Assembly: GCA_017530275.1 (NCBI GenBank)
Contig: JAFXMP010000283.1
Coordinates: 1 to 27,764, forward strand
Length of the DNA stretch: 27,764 bases
Direction: 5' to 3'
Source: Clostridia bacterium
Lineage (GTDB): Bacteria > Bacillota_A > Clostridia > Christensenellales > Aristaeellaceae
Shown here: positions 7,178 through 16,637 of the stretch, in pieces
Numbering within the stretch: position 1 is the stretch's first letter
How the letters are laid out: each line of letters opens with the position of its first letter
Position numbers and translations under genes: made by a program
The notes under the pieces: model-generated
Database searches by the model: none
What the model was told of the DNA's origin: nothing
What the model saw: the letters and a program-made list of their open reading frames with translations, nothing else

Positions 7178-7216
7178 CTGTCCGAAGGGATCGGCCTCCC
7201 GTATGCCGCCGGACAG
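7178..7216 (+). promoter_or_regulatory. Hairpin in the opp leader
   Basis: CTGTCCG (7178-7184) pairs with CGGACAG (7210-7216) close to the predicted 5' end of the transcript and ends 8 nt before the AAGGAG of oppB. It could protect the mRNA end or modulate translation. No known riboswitch fold was recognised. Confidence 0.4.
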
Positions 7217-7236
7217 AAAACAAAGGAGCGGGAACC

Positions 7237-8316
7237 ATGGAGAACGCGGAACGCAAAAAAAAGGAGCGGCAGCTGATCATTGCCGTGATCACCGCCATGA
7301 TCGTATTCGCGGCGGGCTGGTTTGCCCTGCCGGTGCTTTCTGAAAGGATACTGTTAGGAGCGGCGCTGGTGCTGATCGTAGGCGCGCTGTTTTTCAGCAA
7401 CGATACGGGGCGTTATATTTGCAAGCGCATCCTGCTGGCGCTGGTGACGGTGCTGATCATCGCCGCCATCACCTTTTTTTCCATGAACGCCATCCCCGGC
7501 GGGCCCTTCTCCAAGGAAAAAGCGCCCTCCGCCGCCGTGCAGGCCGTGCTGGAGGAACGCTTTCACCTGAACGAGCCGGTGGGCAAGCAGTTTTTGCTGT
7601 ACTTAGAGGGGCTGATGCAGGGCAATTTCGGCATTTCCACCAAAACAGGCCGTGAAATCGCCGCCACCATCTTTGATTCCTTCGCCATTTCCGCCCGGCT
7701 GGGCGGCTGGGCAGCGCTGCTCGCCATCGTGATCGGGCTGGTGCTGGGCAGCATCGCCGCGCTGAACCGGGGCAGGGCAGCCGACCGCGTCATTATTTTC
7801 TTTACCACGCTGTTCGTTGCCGTACCCAGCTTCATCATGGCCACGCTTCTGCTGCTGGTGTTCTGCCTGCAGCTTGGCTGGTTCCCCATTTTCAGCACCA
7901 CCAACCCCTCCTACGTGCTGCCGGTGATCGCCCTGATGCTTTCGCCCATGAGCTATATCACCCGCCTGACCAAGACTTCCATGCTGGACGTACTGGGTCA
8001 GGATTATATCCGCACCGCCCGCGCCAAGGGCGTCAATGAGCGGGTGGTGATCTTTAAGCACGCCCTGAAAAACGCCCTGATCCCCGTGATCACCTACGTG
8101 GGCCCCATGACGGCGTATATCCTTACCGGCTCCATGGTGGTGGAATCGGTGTTCACCACGGGAGGCCTGGGCACCAAATTCGTCCAGGGCATCACCAACC
8201 GGGATTATCCCATGATCATGGGCACCACCATTTTCCTGGCTACCCTGATGGTGACCATGACGCTGATCAGCGATTTGGTGTACAAGATCGTCGATCCGCG
8301 GATCAGCTTTGATTAA
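7237..8316 (+). CDS. oppB: Oligopeptide ABC transporter permease OppB, N-terminally extended
   Basis: A 359-residue inner permease subunit of a peptide importer. The usual OppB/DppB start (GRYICKRILLALVTVLII) appears only at about residue 58. It is preceded by a basic leader and two extra hydrophobic segments (about residues 13-33 and 38-53), so this copy has roughly eight membrane spans rather than six. After the first canonical span come the typical periplasmic segment (HLNEPVGKQFLLYLEGLMQGNFG) and the EAA loop that docks onto the ATPase (DYIRTARAKGVNERVVIFKH). ATG 7237 follows AAGGAG by 7 nt; no better start lies near the canonical N-terminus, so the extension is probably real. First gene of an opp operon. 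Confidence 0.9.
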   Translation: MENAERKKKERQLIIAVITAMIVFAAGWFALPVLSERILLGAALVLIVGALFFSNDTGRYICKRILLALVTVLIIAAITFFSMNAIPGGPFSKEKAPSAAVQAVLEERFHLNEPVGKQFLLYLEGLMQGNFGISTKTGREIAATIFDSFAISARLGGWAALLAIVIGLVLGSIAALNRGRAADRVIIFFTTLFVAVPSFIMATLLLLVFCLQLGWFPIFSTTNPSYVLPVIALMLSPMSYITRLTKTSMLDVLGQDYIRTARAKGVNERVVIFKHALKNALIPVITYVGPMTAYILTGSMVVESVFTTGGLGTKFVQGITNRDYPMIMGTTIFLATLMVTMTLISDLVYKIVDPRISFD

Positions 8317-8330
8317 GGAGGCGAACGGAG

Positions 8331-9410
8331 ATGAGCGACTACGATCCCAACAAGGTCCCCAAGAAAAACCCGTTCAGCCTCCAGCTTGACGTAAGCAAGT
8401 TTGAAGCCGCCACCGACGCGGAAAAGGCCCAGCGGGAAACCATGCGGGAAAGCACCACCTTTTTTCGGGACGGCATGAAAAAGCTGTTCCGCAATCCCCT
8501 GGCCGTGGGCTCCATGATCGCGCTGCTGATCATCCTGATCACCATCATCGTGGCTCCCCTGATCGTTCCCTATACATACAGCGGCATGATTACGGTAAAC
8601 GGCAAGCGGGATAAGAGCGCCAAGAACATGGCTCCCTTCACCTACTCCCAAATGGAGCAGCAGGCCATAGACGAAGGGCAGTTCATTTTCCCCCATATTT
8701 TCGGCACCGATGAACTGTGCCGGGATTACTTCATCCGCGTGGTATACGGGGCGCGGGTGTCCCTGGCGGTGGGCTTTTTCGCTTCTCTGATCGTGCTGAT
8801 CATCGGCCTTTTGTACGGCTCCATCGCGGGCTACGCGGGCGGACGAACGGACCTGGTGATGATGCGCATCGTGGACGTGATCTATTCCCTGCCTGATACC
8901 CTGATGGTGATTTTGCTTTCCGTGGTGCTGGATCAGGTGCTGGGCCAAAGCCTGAACGGCACCGTGCTTGCCAGTATCGGCACCAACATGCTGTCCATGT
9001 TCGCGGTGTTCGGCCTGCTGTACTGGGTGGGCATGGCCCGGCTGGTGCGCGGCCAGATTTTAACGATCAAAAACAATGAATACGTGCTGGCGGCTCAGGC
9101 CATTGGCGCCAAGCCCCGCCGCATCATCCGCAAGCACATCCTGCCCAACTGCATGAGCGTGATCTTCATTTCCACCGCCCTGCAAATTCCTTCCGCCATC
9201 TTCACCGAGAGCTTTTTGAGCTTTATCGGCTTGGGCGTGCAGGCCCCCATGCCCTCCCTGGGCTCCCTGGCCAATTCGGCCCGCCAGGCTTTGCAGGCGT
9301 ATCCCTACAAAATGGTGTTCCCTGCGGTGGGCATCTGCCTGATCGTGCTTTCCTTCAATCTGCTGGGCGACGGCCTGCGCGACGCCTTCGACCCCAAACT
9401 GAGGAAGTGA
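8331..9410 (+). CDS. oppC: Oligopeptide ABC transporter permease OppC
   Basis: A 359-residue permease partner of OppB. A cytoplasmic N-terminal region of about 55 residues leads into the first span (AVGSMIALLIILITIIVAPL), then a periplasmic loop with the family-like HIFGTDELCRDYFIRVVYGARVS, and five more spans. The EAA loop reads EYVLAAQAIGAKPRRIIRKH, followed by the conserved ILPN. The end, LLGDGLRDAFDPKLRK, is the normal OppC terminus. AAGGAGG precedes the ATG, which lies 14 nt after oppB. Full length. Confidence 0.95.
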   Translation: MSDYDPNKVPKKNPFSLQLDVSKFEAATDAEKAQRETMRESTTFFRDGMKKLFRNPLAVGSMIALLIILITIIVAPLIVPYTYSGMITVNGKRDKSAKNMAPFTYSQMEQQAIDEGQFIFPHIFGTDELCRDYFIRVVYGARVSLAVGFFASLIVLIIGLLYGSIAGYAGGRTDLVMMRIVDVIYSLPDTLMVILLSVVLDQVLGQSLNGTVLASIGTNMLSMFAVFGLLYWVGMARLVRGQILTIKNNEYVLAAQAIGAKPRRIIRKHILPNCMSVIFISTALQIPSAIFTESFLSFIGLGVQAPMPSLGSLANSARQALQAYPYKMVFPAVGICLIVLSFNLLGDGLRDAFDPKLRK

Positions 9411-9414
9411 GCCT

Positions 9415-10417
9415 ATGAGCAACGCACCGCTTTTACAGGTCAAAAACCTTTATACCTCCTTTTATACCGACGCCGGGGAAGTGCGGGCCGTCAACGGCAT
9501 TTCCTACAACCTGGACCGGGGCCGGGTGCTGGGCATCGTGGGCGAGAGCGGCAGCGGCAAAAGCGTGTCCGCCTATTCCATCATGCGCATCCTGACGGAC
9601 ACCGGAAGGGTGACCGCCGGGGAAGTGCTGTTCAAAGGGGAAAATATTTTGAAGTATACCCCCCAGCAGATGCAGGCGTTCCGGGGCAGCCGCATTTCCA
9701 TGATTTTTCAGGACCCGATGACCTGCTTAAACCCCGTGTTCACCGTAGGCTATCAATTGCGGGAGGCTATCCGCATCCATACGGACCGCACCAAGGAACA
9801 GGTGAAAGCCCGTGCCCTGGAAATGCTGCAATTGGTGGGCGTCAACGAGCCGGAAAAGCGCCTGAAACAGTATCCCCATGAGCTTTCCGGCGGCATGCGC
9901 CAGCGGGTGATGATCGCCATGGCCCTGGCCTGCGAGCCGGACATTCTGATCGCCGACGAGCCCACCACCGCCTTAGACGTAACCATTCAGGCACAAATTC
10001 TGGAATTGATGCAGAGCCTGCAAAAGAAAATGGGCATGGCCATCATCATGATCACTCACGATTTGGGCGTGATCGCCGATATGTGCGATGAAATCATCGT
10101 GATGTACGCGGGCAAGGTGTGCGAGCGCGGCACGGCGGACGAAATTTTCTATAATCCCCGCCACGAGTACACCAAAGGCCTGATCCGGTCCATTCCCCGG
10201 GTGAAGGAGCGGCATGAAAAGCTGATCCCCATCGCGGGCACCCCCGTGGACCTACTGAACCTGCCCAAGGGCTGCGCCTTCGCCTCCCGGTGCGACCGCG
10301 CCATGAAGATCTGCTTAGAAGAGCAGCCGGAGGAAGTGTGGGTCAATGATTCCCATATCGCCGCCTGCTGGGGCAACGTGAAGCGGATGCTGGAGGAAGA
10401 AAAGGACGGTGAAGGGA

Positions 10418-10425
<8 letters not shown>
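9415..10425 (+). CDS. oppD: Oligopeptide ABC transporter ATPase OppD
   Basis: A 336-residue ATP-binding subunit. Walker A GESGSGKS is at 43-50, Q-loop Gln at 99, signature LSGGMRQR at 157-164, Walker B ILIADE at 177-182 and the switch His at 215. The C-terminal oligopeptide-transporter domain contains [11 protein letters not shown] and the cysteine-containing [15 protein letters not shown], a region that in some Opp/Dpp ATPases binds an iron-sulfur cluster. The start is 4 nt after oppC, and the 3' end overlaps oppF by 8 nt. All catalytic residues are intact. Confidence 0.95.
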
Positions 10426-11383
<958 letters not shown>

Positions 11384-11398
11384 TATGAACGATTATCG

Positions 11399-11415
11399 CC
11401 ATCCGCAAAGGATGG
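11399..11415 (+). promoter_or_regulatory. Intercistronic hairpin between oppF and the binding protein gene
   Basis: CCATCC (11399-11404) and GGATGG (11410-11415) around a 5-nt loop, without a T-tract, in the 64-bp gap. Such small stems upstream of binding-protein genes can mark an mRNA processing or stability site, which would let this gene be expressed above the permeases. No separate promoter was recognised. Confidence 0.35.
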
Positions 11416-11447
11416 TAGATATAGATTAAAAAGGAGGAACTGACCCC

Positions 11448-13106
11448 ATGAAGAAACTGATTGCTCTTCTGATGGCTGCCGTGATGGCGCTGGGCTGCGC
11501 TGCGTACGCCCTGGCCGACGCGGGAAGCGAACCGAACTGGGACGAATATAACGCCCTGATCGCCACCATCAAATCCACCACCGACTTCGCCGAGCGCGAA
11601 AAGCTGATGCACCAGGCGGAAGACATGCTGATGGACACCGGCGCGATTGTGCCCATCTACTATTACAACGACGTGTACATGGCGAAGGAGGGCCTCACCG
11701 GCTACTATTCCAACGCTTACGCCACCAAGTTCTTCATGTACGCGGACTTCGGCGAAAACACCACCCTGCGCCTGCAGCTGGCCAGCGAGCCGGACAAGCT
11801 GGACCCCGCCCTGAACTCTTCCGTGGACGGCGCCTGCCTGGCGGCCAACAGCTTCGGCGGCCTGTACACCTATGACGCCAACGGCGAACTGGCCCCCAAC
11901 TTCGCCACCGGCTACACCGTCAGCGAAGACGGCCTGACCTACGTGTTCACCATCCGGGACGGCCTCAAGTGGTCCGACGGCACCGACCTGACCGCCAAGG
12001 ACTTTGAATACTCCTGGAAGCGCGCCGCCGCACCCGAAACCGCCGCGGACTACAGCTACATGTTCGACGGCATCGCGGGCTATCCCGACAACCTTCAGGC
12101 CACTGCCTCCGAGGACGGCAAGACCTTCACCGTGGTGCTGAATTCTCCCTGCGCCTACATGCTGGACCTGGCCGCCTTCCCCACCTTCTTCCCCGTGCAG
12201 CAGGCCTGCGTGGAAGCTGCCGCCACCGCCGATAACCCCGGCGCCTGGGCGCTGGAAGCGGGCTTCGTATCCAGCGGCGCGTTCATCCTGGAAAGCTGGG
12301 AGCACAACGTGAGCATGGTGTACGTGAAGAACCCCTACTACTGGGACGCTGAAAACGTGAAGCTGGAAAAGCTGGAATTCATGCTCTCCGACGACGACAC
12401 CGCCATCTATGCCGCCTATCAGAACGGCGACCTGGACTTCACCGATTCCGTTCCCACCGACCAGATCGCTACCCTGCTGGACAACCCCGAATTCCATATC
12501 GTGGATGAGCTGGGCACCTATTACGTGATCTTCAACGTGAAGTCCGATCTGTTCAACGGCATGACCGTGGAACAGGCCGCCAACTTCCGCAAGGCCCTGA
12601 GCCTGCTGATCGACCGTCAGTACATTATCGACACCGTAGGCCAGACCGGCCAGAAGATCGCCACCTCCTTCATCCCCGCCGGCATGCTCAACGGCAACGG
12701 CGGCATCTTCAAGGACGCCTCCGGCTGGAACTATCCCAATGGCGCGGACGGCTACTTCGCCGAAGAACCCGATGTGGATCAGGCCATCGAGCTGCTCAAG
12801 AGCGCGGGCTTCGAGTTCGGCGCGGACGGCATGCTCTCCGCTTCCACCCCCATCAGCTTTGAATACCTCACCAACAACACCTCCGGCCATATCGCCATCG
12901 CCGAATGCCTGCAGCAGGACTTCGCGGTGGTGGGCATCAACATGACCATCAAGTCCATCGACTGGGCTGTGTTCCTCAACGAGCGCAAGGAAGGCAACTT
13001 CGGCATCGCCCGCAACGGCTGGATCGCTGACTTCAACGACCCCATCAACATGCTGGAAATGTGGACCACCGTGTCCGGCAACAACGATGCGCAGTTTGGC
13101 CGCTGA
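11448..13106 (+). CDS. oppA: Peptide-binding protein (SBP_bac_5) with circularly permuted domain order
   Basis: A 552-residue extracellular peptide-binding protein for the adjacent opp transporter. After a signal peptide (1-23; predicted cut ALA-DA), residues 28-100 (EPNWDEYNALIATIK ... HQAEDMLMDTGAIVPIYYYN ... ATKFFMYAD) match what is normally the C-terminal end of this family. Residues 104 onward (TLRLQLASEPDKLDPAL ... FGGLYTYDANGELAPN) are the normal N-terminal start, and the chain ends at WTTVSGNNDAQFGR, just where the C-terminal block normally follows. The old ends are joined by a few residues (MYADFGENTTL). The two original termini lie close together in cluster-C binding proteins, so the protein could fold. 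No frameshift is needed and codon use is uniform. Natural permutation or assembly error cannot be told apart here. AAGGAGG precedes the ATG. Confidence 0.9.
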   Translation: MKKLIALLMAAVMALGCAAYALADAGSEPNWDEYNALIATIKSTTDFAEREKLMHQAEDMLMDTGAIVPIYYYNDVYMAKEGLTGYYSNAYATKFFMYADFGENTTLRLQLASEPDKLDPALNSSVDGACLAANSFGGLYTYDANGELAPNFATGYTVSEDGLTYVFTIRDGLKWSDGTDLTAKDFEYSWKRAAAPETAADYSYMFDGIAGYPDNLQATASEDGKTFTVVLNSPCAYMLDLAAFPTFFPVQQACVEAAATADNPGAWALEAGFVSSGAFILESWEHNVSMVYVKNPYYWDAENVKLEKLEFMLSDDDTAIYAAYQNGDLDFTDSVPTDQIATLLDNPEFHIVDELGTYYVIFNVKSDLFNGMTVEQAANFRKALSLLIDRQYIIDTVGQTGQKIATSFIPAGMLNGNGGIFKDASGWNYPNGADGYFAEEPDVDQAIELLKSAGFEFGADGMLSASTPISFEYLTNNTSGHIAIAECLQQDFAVVGINMTIKSIDWAVFLNERKEGNFGIARNGWIADFNDPINMLEMWTTVSGNNDAQFGR

Positions 13107-13125
13107 TTTTCGGTAAAAATCATAC

Positions 13126-13193
13126 GGGACCGCTTCTCCTTCGGGGGAAGCGGCCCTCTTTTTTACAAAAAAACGGCGGAGCGCCGCTCCGCC
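13126..13193 (+). terminator. Terminator of the opp operon, with a second hairpin
   Basis: GGGACCGCTTCTCC pairs with GGGGAAGCGGCCC around a stable TTCG tetraloop closed by C-G, followed by TCTTTTTT (13157-13164): a textbook intrinsic terminator 20 nt after the stop. A second perfect hairpin, GGCGGAGC / GCTCCGCC (13175-13193), follows the T-tract. Confidence 0.9.
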
Positions 13194-13243
13194 AGAAATG
13201 TGAAATGATCATTGATTCAGTAAACACTTTAAGTCAGAAAGAT

Positions 13244-13372
13244 TTTACGAGACAGGGGGCTTCTTCGGCCCCCTAAACCCCTGAACCAAAGGACTTCGTC
13301 CTCTGGACACCAATAGGCGAATTGACTTGGTTTAAGAAAGCAAACAATCTCCGCCTGTCGCCGGGCCAGAAG
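13244..13372 (-). repeat. Intergenic repeat, copy 2 (inverted)
   Basis: The reverse complement of this stretch matches 145-266 closely, including both hairpins. In minus-strand reading it starts CTTCTGGCCCGG and goes straight on to CGACAGGCGG, whereas in copy 1 the same words are separated by the folded block at 13-144. The core is identical over more than 60 bp, while the flanks are unrelated. It lies between the opp terminator and the minus-strand oxidoreductase gene. Confidence 0.75.
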
Positions 13373-13536
13373 CGCAATGGGGGGCAAGCTTTGCTTTCCT
13401 TTCCAAGCAGCAGCGAGAACCAAGTTGTCTTGACGTATCTTGTTTTTTCCGCTTGTGTGGGGCCTGGGTGGTCACCTCCCTGGTGAGGTCTGGGGTGAAA
13501 CCCCAGCGTACCCTTGGTTTTTACTTAAGGCGCTCT
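13373..13536. other. Non-coding stretch with further hairpins downstream of the oxidoreductase gene
   Basis: This gap between copy 2 of the repeat and the convergent oxidoreductase gene holds no gene. It contains CTGGGGT / ACCCCAG around a GAA loop (13490-13506) and TCACC / GGTGA (13472-13486), which overlaps an alternative ACCTC / GAGGT pairing. They may end minus-strand transcription, but there is no T-tract on that strand directly after them. The GAA-loop hairpin style is the same as in the blocks at 1-266. Confidence 0.4.
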
Positions 13537-14715
13537 TTACTTGGCTCCGCCGTAGGTGCCCGCGGTATCGGCGAACACGGCCTTGCCGCCTTCCTTGCGG
13601 CGGGAGGTGGCCACGCGCTTCATCAGCTCGTCATAGTACAAATCCTCGTCCAAGGGCAGTTCCACGGGCTTGCCCAGTAATGCGGACAGGTGCATGGCGT
13701 TGGAAAGGGTCAGGCCGTTGATGCCTTCCTCGCCGCCCGCCACCATGGGTTCGCCCCGCAAGATGGCGGCGGCCCAGGCGTTCAGCACGCCTTCATGCTG
13801 GGGGTTCTGGCCGTCGGTTTCCACTTCGATCTCGTGGGTGGGTACAACGCCAAAGGGAGCGGTGTTGGTTTTGGTCCACTCCTGCTCCAGCTGGTCAAAC
13901 TCCAGCACAGTCAGCTTTTCGTTCTCGGCGATGAGCTGCGCGCCGTCCATCTGCACTTCAAAGCGGTTGCTGCCGTGGGGGTCGCCGGTGGAGGTAATGA
14001 ACACGCCGGTGTGCCCGTCCTCGTATTCCATGAGGGCGGTCACGTCGTCCTCCACTTCGATGTCGTGCCACTGGCCGTAGCGCATGAAGGCCTGCACCTT
14101 TTTGGGCATGCCCAAGATCCACTGCCACAGATCCAGCTGATGGGGGCACTGGTTCAGCAGTACGCCGCCTCCCTCGCCGCTCCAGGTGGCGCGCCAGTCG
14201 CCGCTGTCATAGTAGAACTGGCTGCGGTACCAGTTGGTGATCAGCCAGTTGGCCCGGCGCACCCGGCCGTATTTGCCGCTCTGCACCAGCTCCCGCATTT
14301 TGCGGTAGAGGCAGTTGGTGCGCTGGTTGAACATCATGCCGAACACGACCTCGGGGTGCTTCTTCGCTTCCTCGTTCATTTCCCGCACCTGCTTGGTGTA
14401 CACGCCCGCGGGCTTTTCGCACATCACGTGAATGCCCCGCTTCATACATTCCATCACGTACTTGGGGTGATCGTAGTGTGGGATGGACACCACGCAGGCG
14501 TCGATGAGCCCGCTGTCCAGCATGTCGATGGCGTTGTCAAAGCAGGTTACGTCTTCGGGCAGGGTGTTCTTGGCCCATTCCACCCGGGCGGGGTTCTTGT
14601 CGGCGATAGCCGTCAGCTTGATTTCGGGGCACCAGCCGTCCTGCGTCAGATGCCGGGCATAGCCGCTGCCCTGGTTGCCGATACCGATGATGCCTAAGCG
14701 TACATATTCAGCCAT
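13537..14715 (-). CDS. Gfo/Idh/MocA family sugar oxidoreductase
   Basis: A 392-residue NAD(P)-dependent dehydrogenase of the glucose-fructose oxidoreductase/inositol dehydrogenase/MocA family. A Rossmann loop lies at 8-16 (GIIGIGNQG), the EKP motif with catalytic Lys at 101 (VMCEKPAG), and the substrate-site NQCPHQLDLW with His 192 in the second domain. ATG 14715 has GGGAGG seven bases upstream; the longer in-frame extension to 14877 overlaps the preceding gene. No signal peptide is present, so it acts in the cytoplasm. It is last in a minus-strand operon with an AraC regulator and a TIM-barrel isomerase, 25 nt after the latter. Likely substrates are glycosides or free sugars oxidised to keto-sugars; the exact one is not predictable. 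Confidence 0.9.
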   Translation of the reverse strand: MAEYVRLGIIGIGNQGSGYARHLTQDGWCPEIKLTAIADKNPARVEWAKNTLPEDVTCFDNAIDMLDSGLIDACVVSIPHYDHPKYVMECMKRGIHVMCEKPAGVYTKQVREMNEEAKKHPEVVFGMMFNQRTNCLYRKMRELVQSGKYGRVRRANWLITNWYRSQFYYDSGDWRATWSGEGGGVLLNQCPHQLDLWQWILGMPKKVQAFMRYGQWHDIEVEDDVTALMEYEDGHTGVFITSTGDPHGSNRFEVQMDGAQLIAENEKLTVLEFDQLEQEWTKTNTAPFGVVPTHEIEVETDGQNPQHEGVLNAWAAAILRGEPMVAGGEEGINGLTLSNAMHLSALLGKPVELPLDEDLYYDELMKRVATSRRKEGGKAVFADTAGTYGGAK

Positions 14716-14740
14716 GTTCTTTTCCTCCCATTTATCTATA

Positions 14741-15490
14741 TCAGTTAAATCCAAAGCTGCGCAGATAGTGATAGGAGCGCCGCAGGCATTCGATGGGGTC
14801 TTCGCCGTTGCAGTCGTCCTGTTCCACCAGCATGTACTTTGTGCCGCCCGCCTCCGCTTTTTCAAAGACGCGGGCAAAGTTGATGTTGCCTTCGCCCACC
14901 ACCGCCATCTTACGGCCGTAGGCGTAATCCTTCAAATGGATGCAGGGGATGCGTCCGGCCAGCTTTTCCAGCCACTGAGCGGGATCGCCGCCCCCCGCCT
15001 GCACCCAGAAGGTGTCCACGGTGAAGCCCATTTCTTCGGGGGGCAGGGCTTCCGCCAGACGCTCGATGATCAGCCTGCCTTCATACTTTTTGAATTCCTG
15101 ATCGTGATTGTGGTACATGAACAGCTTACCCGCCTTTGCGATCTTTTTGGCGATGGGTGGGAAAATGTCCATCCACTGATCCCAGCTCATATTCTTTTCC
15201 GGGTCGAAAGCCCACCAGCCTAAGCCGATGTGATTGCAGCCGAACACGGTATGATCCCGGATCACCTGATCCAGTTCACCGGTGAGCCGGGGCACGGGAA
15301 TATGGGTGAGCACGCATTGCAAGCCGTTCTTATCCAGGTTTTCCTTCAGCCATTCGGCGGGATAGGGGCAGGTGCCGGAAATCTGTACGTTGCGGTAGCC
15401 GATATCGGCCACCTTTTTCAGGGTCTCGGCAAAATCGGTCAGATTCTGGCAGGTTTGGCGGACGGTGTAGAATTGCGCTCCGATTTCCAT
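14741..15490 (-). CDS. Sugar phosphate isomerase/epimerase-like TIM-barrel protein
   Basis: A 249-residue protein of the xylose isomerase-like TIM barrel (AP endonuclease 2) superfamily. Metal-site candidates are spread as expected: YHNHDQEF (His 127, His 129, Glu 132), Asp 159 in FTVDTFW, IHLKDY (His 185), and Glu 223 in LVEQDD; GEGNINF (200-204) is also typical. Members isomerise or epimerise sugars, and some cleave 3-keto-glycosides when paired with a Gfo/Idh/MocA partner. GAGGAGG lies ahead of the ATG. It is 30 nt after the AraC gene and 25 nt before the oxidoreductase, so it is an operon member. Cytoplasmic, full length. Confidence 0.88.
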   Translation of the reverse strand: MEIGAQFYTVRQTCQNLTDFAETLKKVADIGYRNVQISGTCPYPAEWLKENLDKNGLQCVLTHIPVPRLTGELDQVIRDHTVFGCNHIGLGWWAFDPEKNMSWDQWMDIFPPIAKKIAKAGKLFMYHNHDQEFKKYEGRLIIERLAEALPPEEMGFTVDTFWVQAGGGDPAQWLEKLAGRIPCIHLKDYAYGRKMAVVGEGNINFARVFEKAEAGGTKYMLVEQDDCNGEDPIECLRRSYHYLRSFGFN

Positions 15491-15520
15491 GAAATAACCT
15501 CCTCATTATATGATCACTTT

Positions 15521-16573
15521 TCATGACAGCGGTTCCTGATCCGCCCGCACAGCGTTCACCATGCTGGGATCTTCCATCTCAGTACCGTCTGCAGGAAACA
15601 GGATGGCGTCCTCCTCCCGGCTGTCGGGATGGGAGGCGGAAAGGGCGGCTTCCAGCAGCGCGTCCCGCCCGGAGCTTCCGCAGTCCGCCGAAGGCGCGTG
15701 GCCGAAGGTGCGCACATAGGCACGGTAAAAGGTGGTGTAATCTCCAAATCCCACCCGGGTCGCGGCCTGGGCGGCGGGCACGCCGGAGGACAAAAGCAGT
15801 TGCACGTGGGCCATGCGCCGGGCGCGCACGTAATCCTTCACGCTGCTGCCCGTGGCCTGACGGAATAGGGTGCTCAAATACCCCTTGGAAAGGAAAAAGC
15901 GCTCGGCCAGGGAATCAAGGGAAACGGTTTCGGTATAATGCTGATCCACCCAGGATACGATCTGCTCCTGCTGGCCCAGGGGCCGCCGGTCCGCGCCGGA
16001 CTCCGCCCAGTCCCATTTGGCGCGGGGGATCAGGGCAGCCAGCAAAGCCTCTAAATAAATGGGCATCAGTTCGCCCAGCTTGGCCTGCTCCACGGTGCGC
16101 AGGGTTTCCATGGCTTCCAACAGCTGGATCACGCCGCTGCTTTCCATGCTGCGCCAGATGGCGTTTTCCCCCTGCTCCTCAGTGGCGACGCCCAGCAGAT
16201 CGGCGGGCATGGCGCTCAAAAGCAGCCTGCGGCGCTCCATACTCAGCACCCGCGGATCAAAATGCATGGTGTAGCGCTCATATGGCGCGTCAGTGCGCAC
16301 CAGCACTCCGTGGCGCACGCCCGGAGGAAAGGTGAGCAGGGTGCCGCTGCCGATGGGATACACGTGGCCCGCGATAAAAAAATCCACCTGGCCGGACACC
16401 ACATACACCATTTCGTAAAAGGGATGATCGTGCACCGCATAGGTGCCCGTGGGGCGGCTGGAAATTTTATGGGCATACTTGCACAGAGTCGTATCAATGT
16501 TGGAAATCCATACCGCTTTGGGCCCTTCTCCGGCATGGGGGGCCAATGTGCGCGCCGGGCGGTCTTCCGCCAT
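15521..16573 (-). CDS. AraC-family transcriptional regulator
   Basis: A 350-residue regulator with an N-terminal cupin ligand-binding domain and a C-terminal double helix-turn-helix. The cupin shows the metal/ligand pattern HDHPFYE (His 48, His 50, Glu 54), with GSGTLLTFPPGVRH after it. The AraC domain spans about 203-297 (EQIVSWVDQHYTETVSLDSLA ... VGFGDYTTFYRAYVRTFG). An extra tail of about 53 residues, acidic and low in predicted structure, follows the domain and is unusual. GGAGG sits about 6 nt before the ATG. It is first in the minus-strand operon and divergent from the sugar transporter, so it most likely activates both directions in response to an imported oligosaccharide product. Confidence 0.9.
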   Translation of the reverse strand: MAEDRPARTLAPHAGEGPKAVWISNIDTTLCKYAHKISSRPTGTYAVHDHPFYEMVYVVSGQVDFFIAGHVYPIGSGTLLTFPPGVRHGVLVRTDAPYERYTMHFDPRVLSMERRRLLLSAMPADLLGVATEEQGENAIWRSMESSGVIQLLEAMETLRTVEQAKLGELMPIYLEALLAALIPRAKWDWAESGADRRPLGQQEQIVSWVDQHYTETVSLDSLAERFFLSKGYLSTLFRQATGSSVKDYVRARRMAHVQLLLSSGVPAAQAATRVGFGDYTTFYRAYVRTFGHAPSADCGSSGRDALLEAALSASHPDSREEDAILFPADGTEMEDPSMVNAVRADQEPLS

Positions 16574-16609
16574 TTTCCGCCGCCTCCATCCAGATATTTA
16601 CTCGCTTCT

Positions 16610-16637
16610 ATTATACACAGCTTTGTTTCCTTTGCAA
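16610..16637 (-). promoter_or_regulatory. Promoter of the AraC-type regulator operon
   Basis: Minus-strand TTGCAA (16632-16637), a 16-bp spacer and TATAAT (16610-16615). The -35 box overlaps the first TGCAAT half-site, so the regulator may control its own expression. Confidence 0.6.

Noticed and set aside
7178..7216. Riboswitch ahead of oppB
   Set aside because: Only one simple hairpin is present; no known aptamer core was recognised.
13061..13276. Frameshift explanation for the missing C-terminus of the peptide-binding protein
   Set aside because: None of the other frames after 13100 contains the expected C-terminal block, and that block is present near the N-terminus instead.
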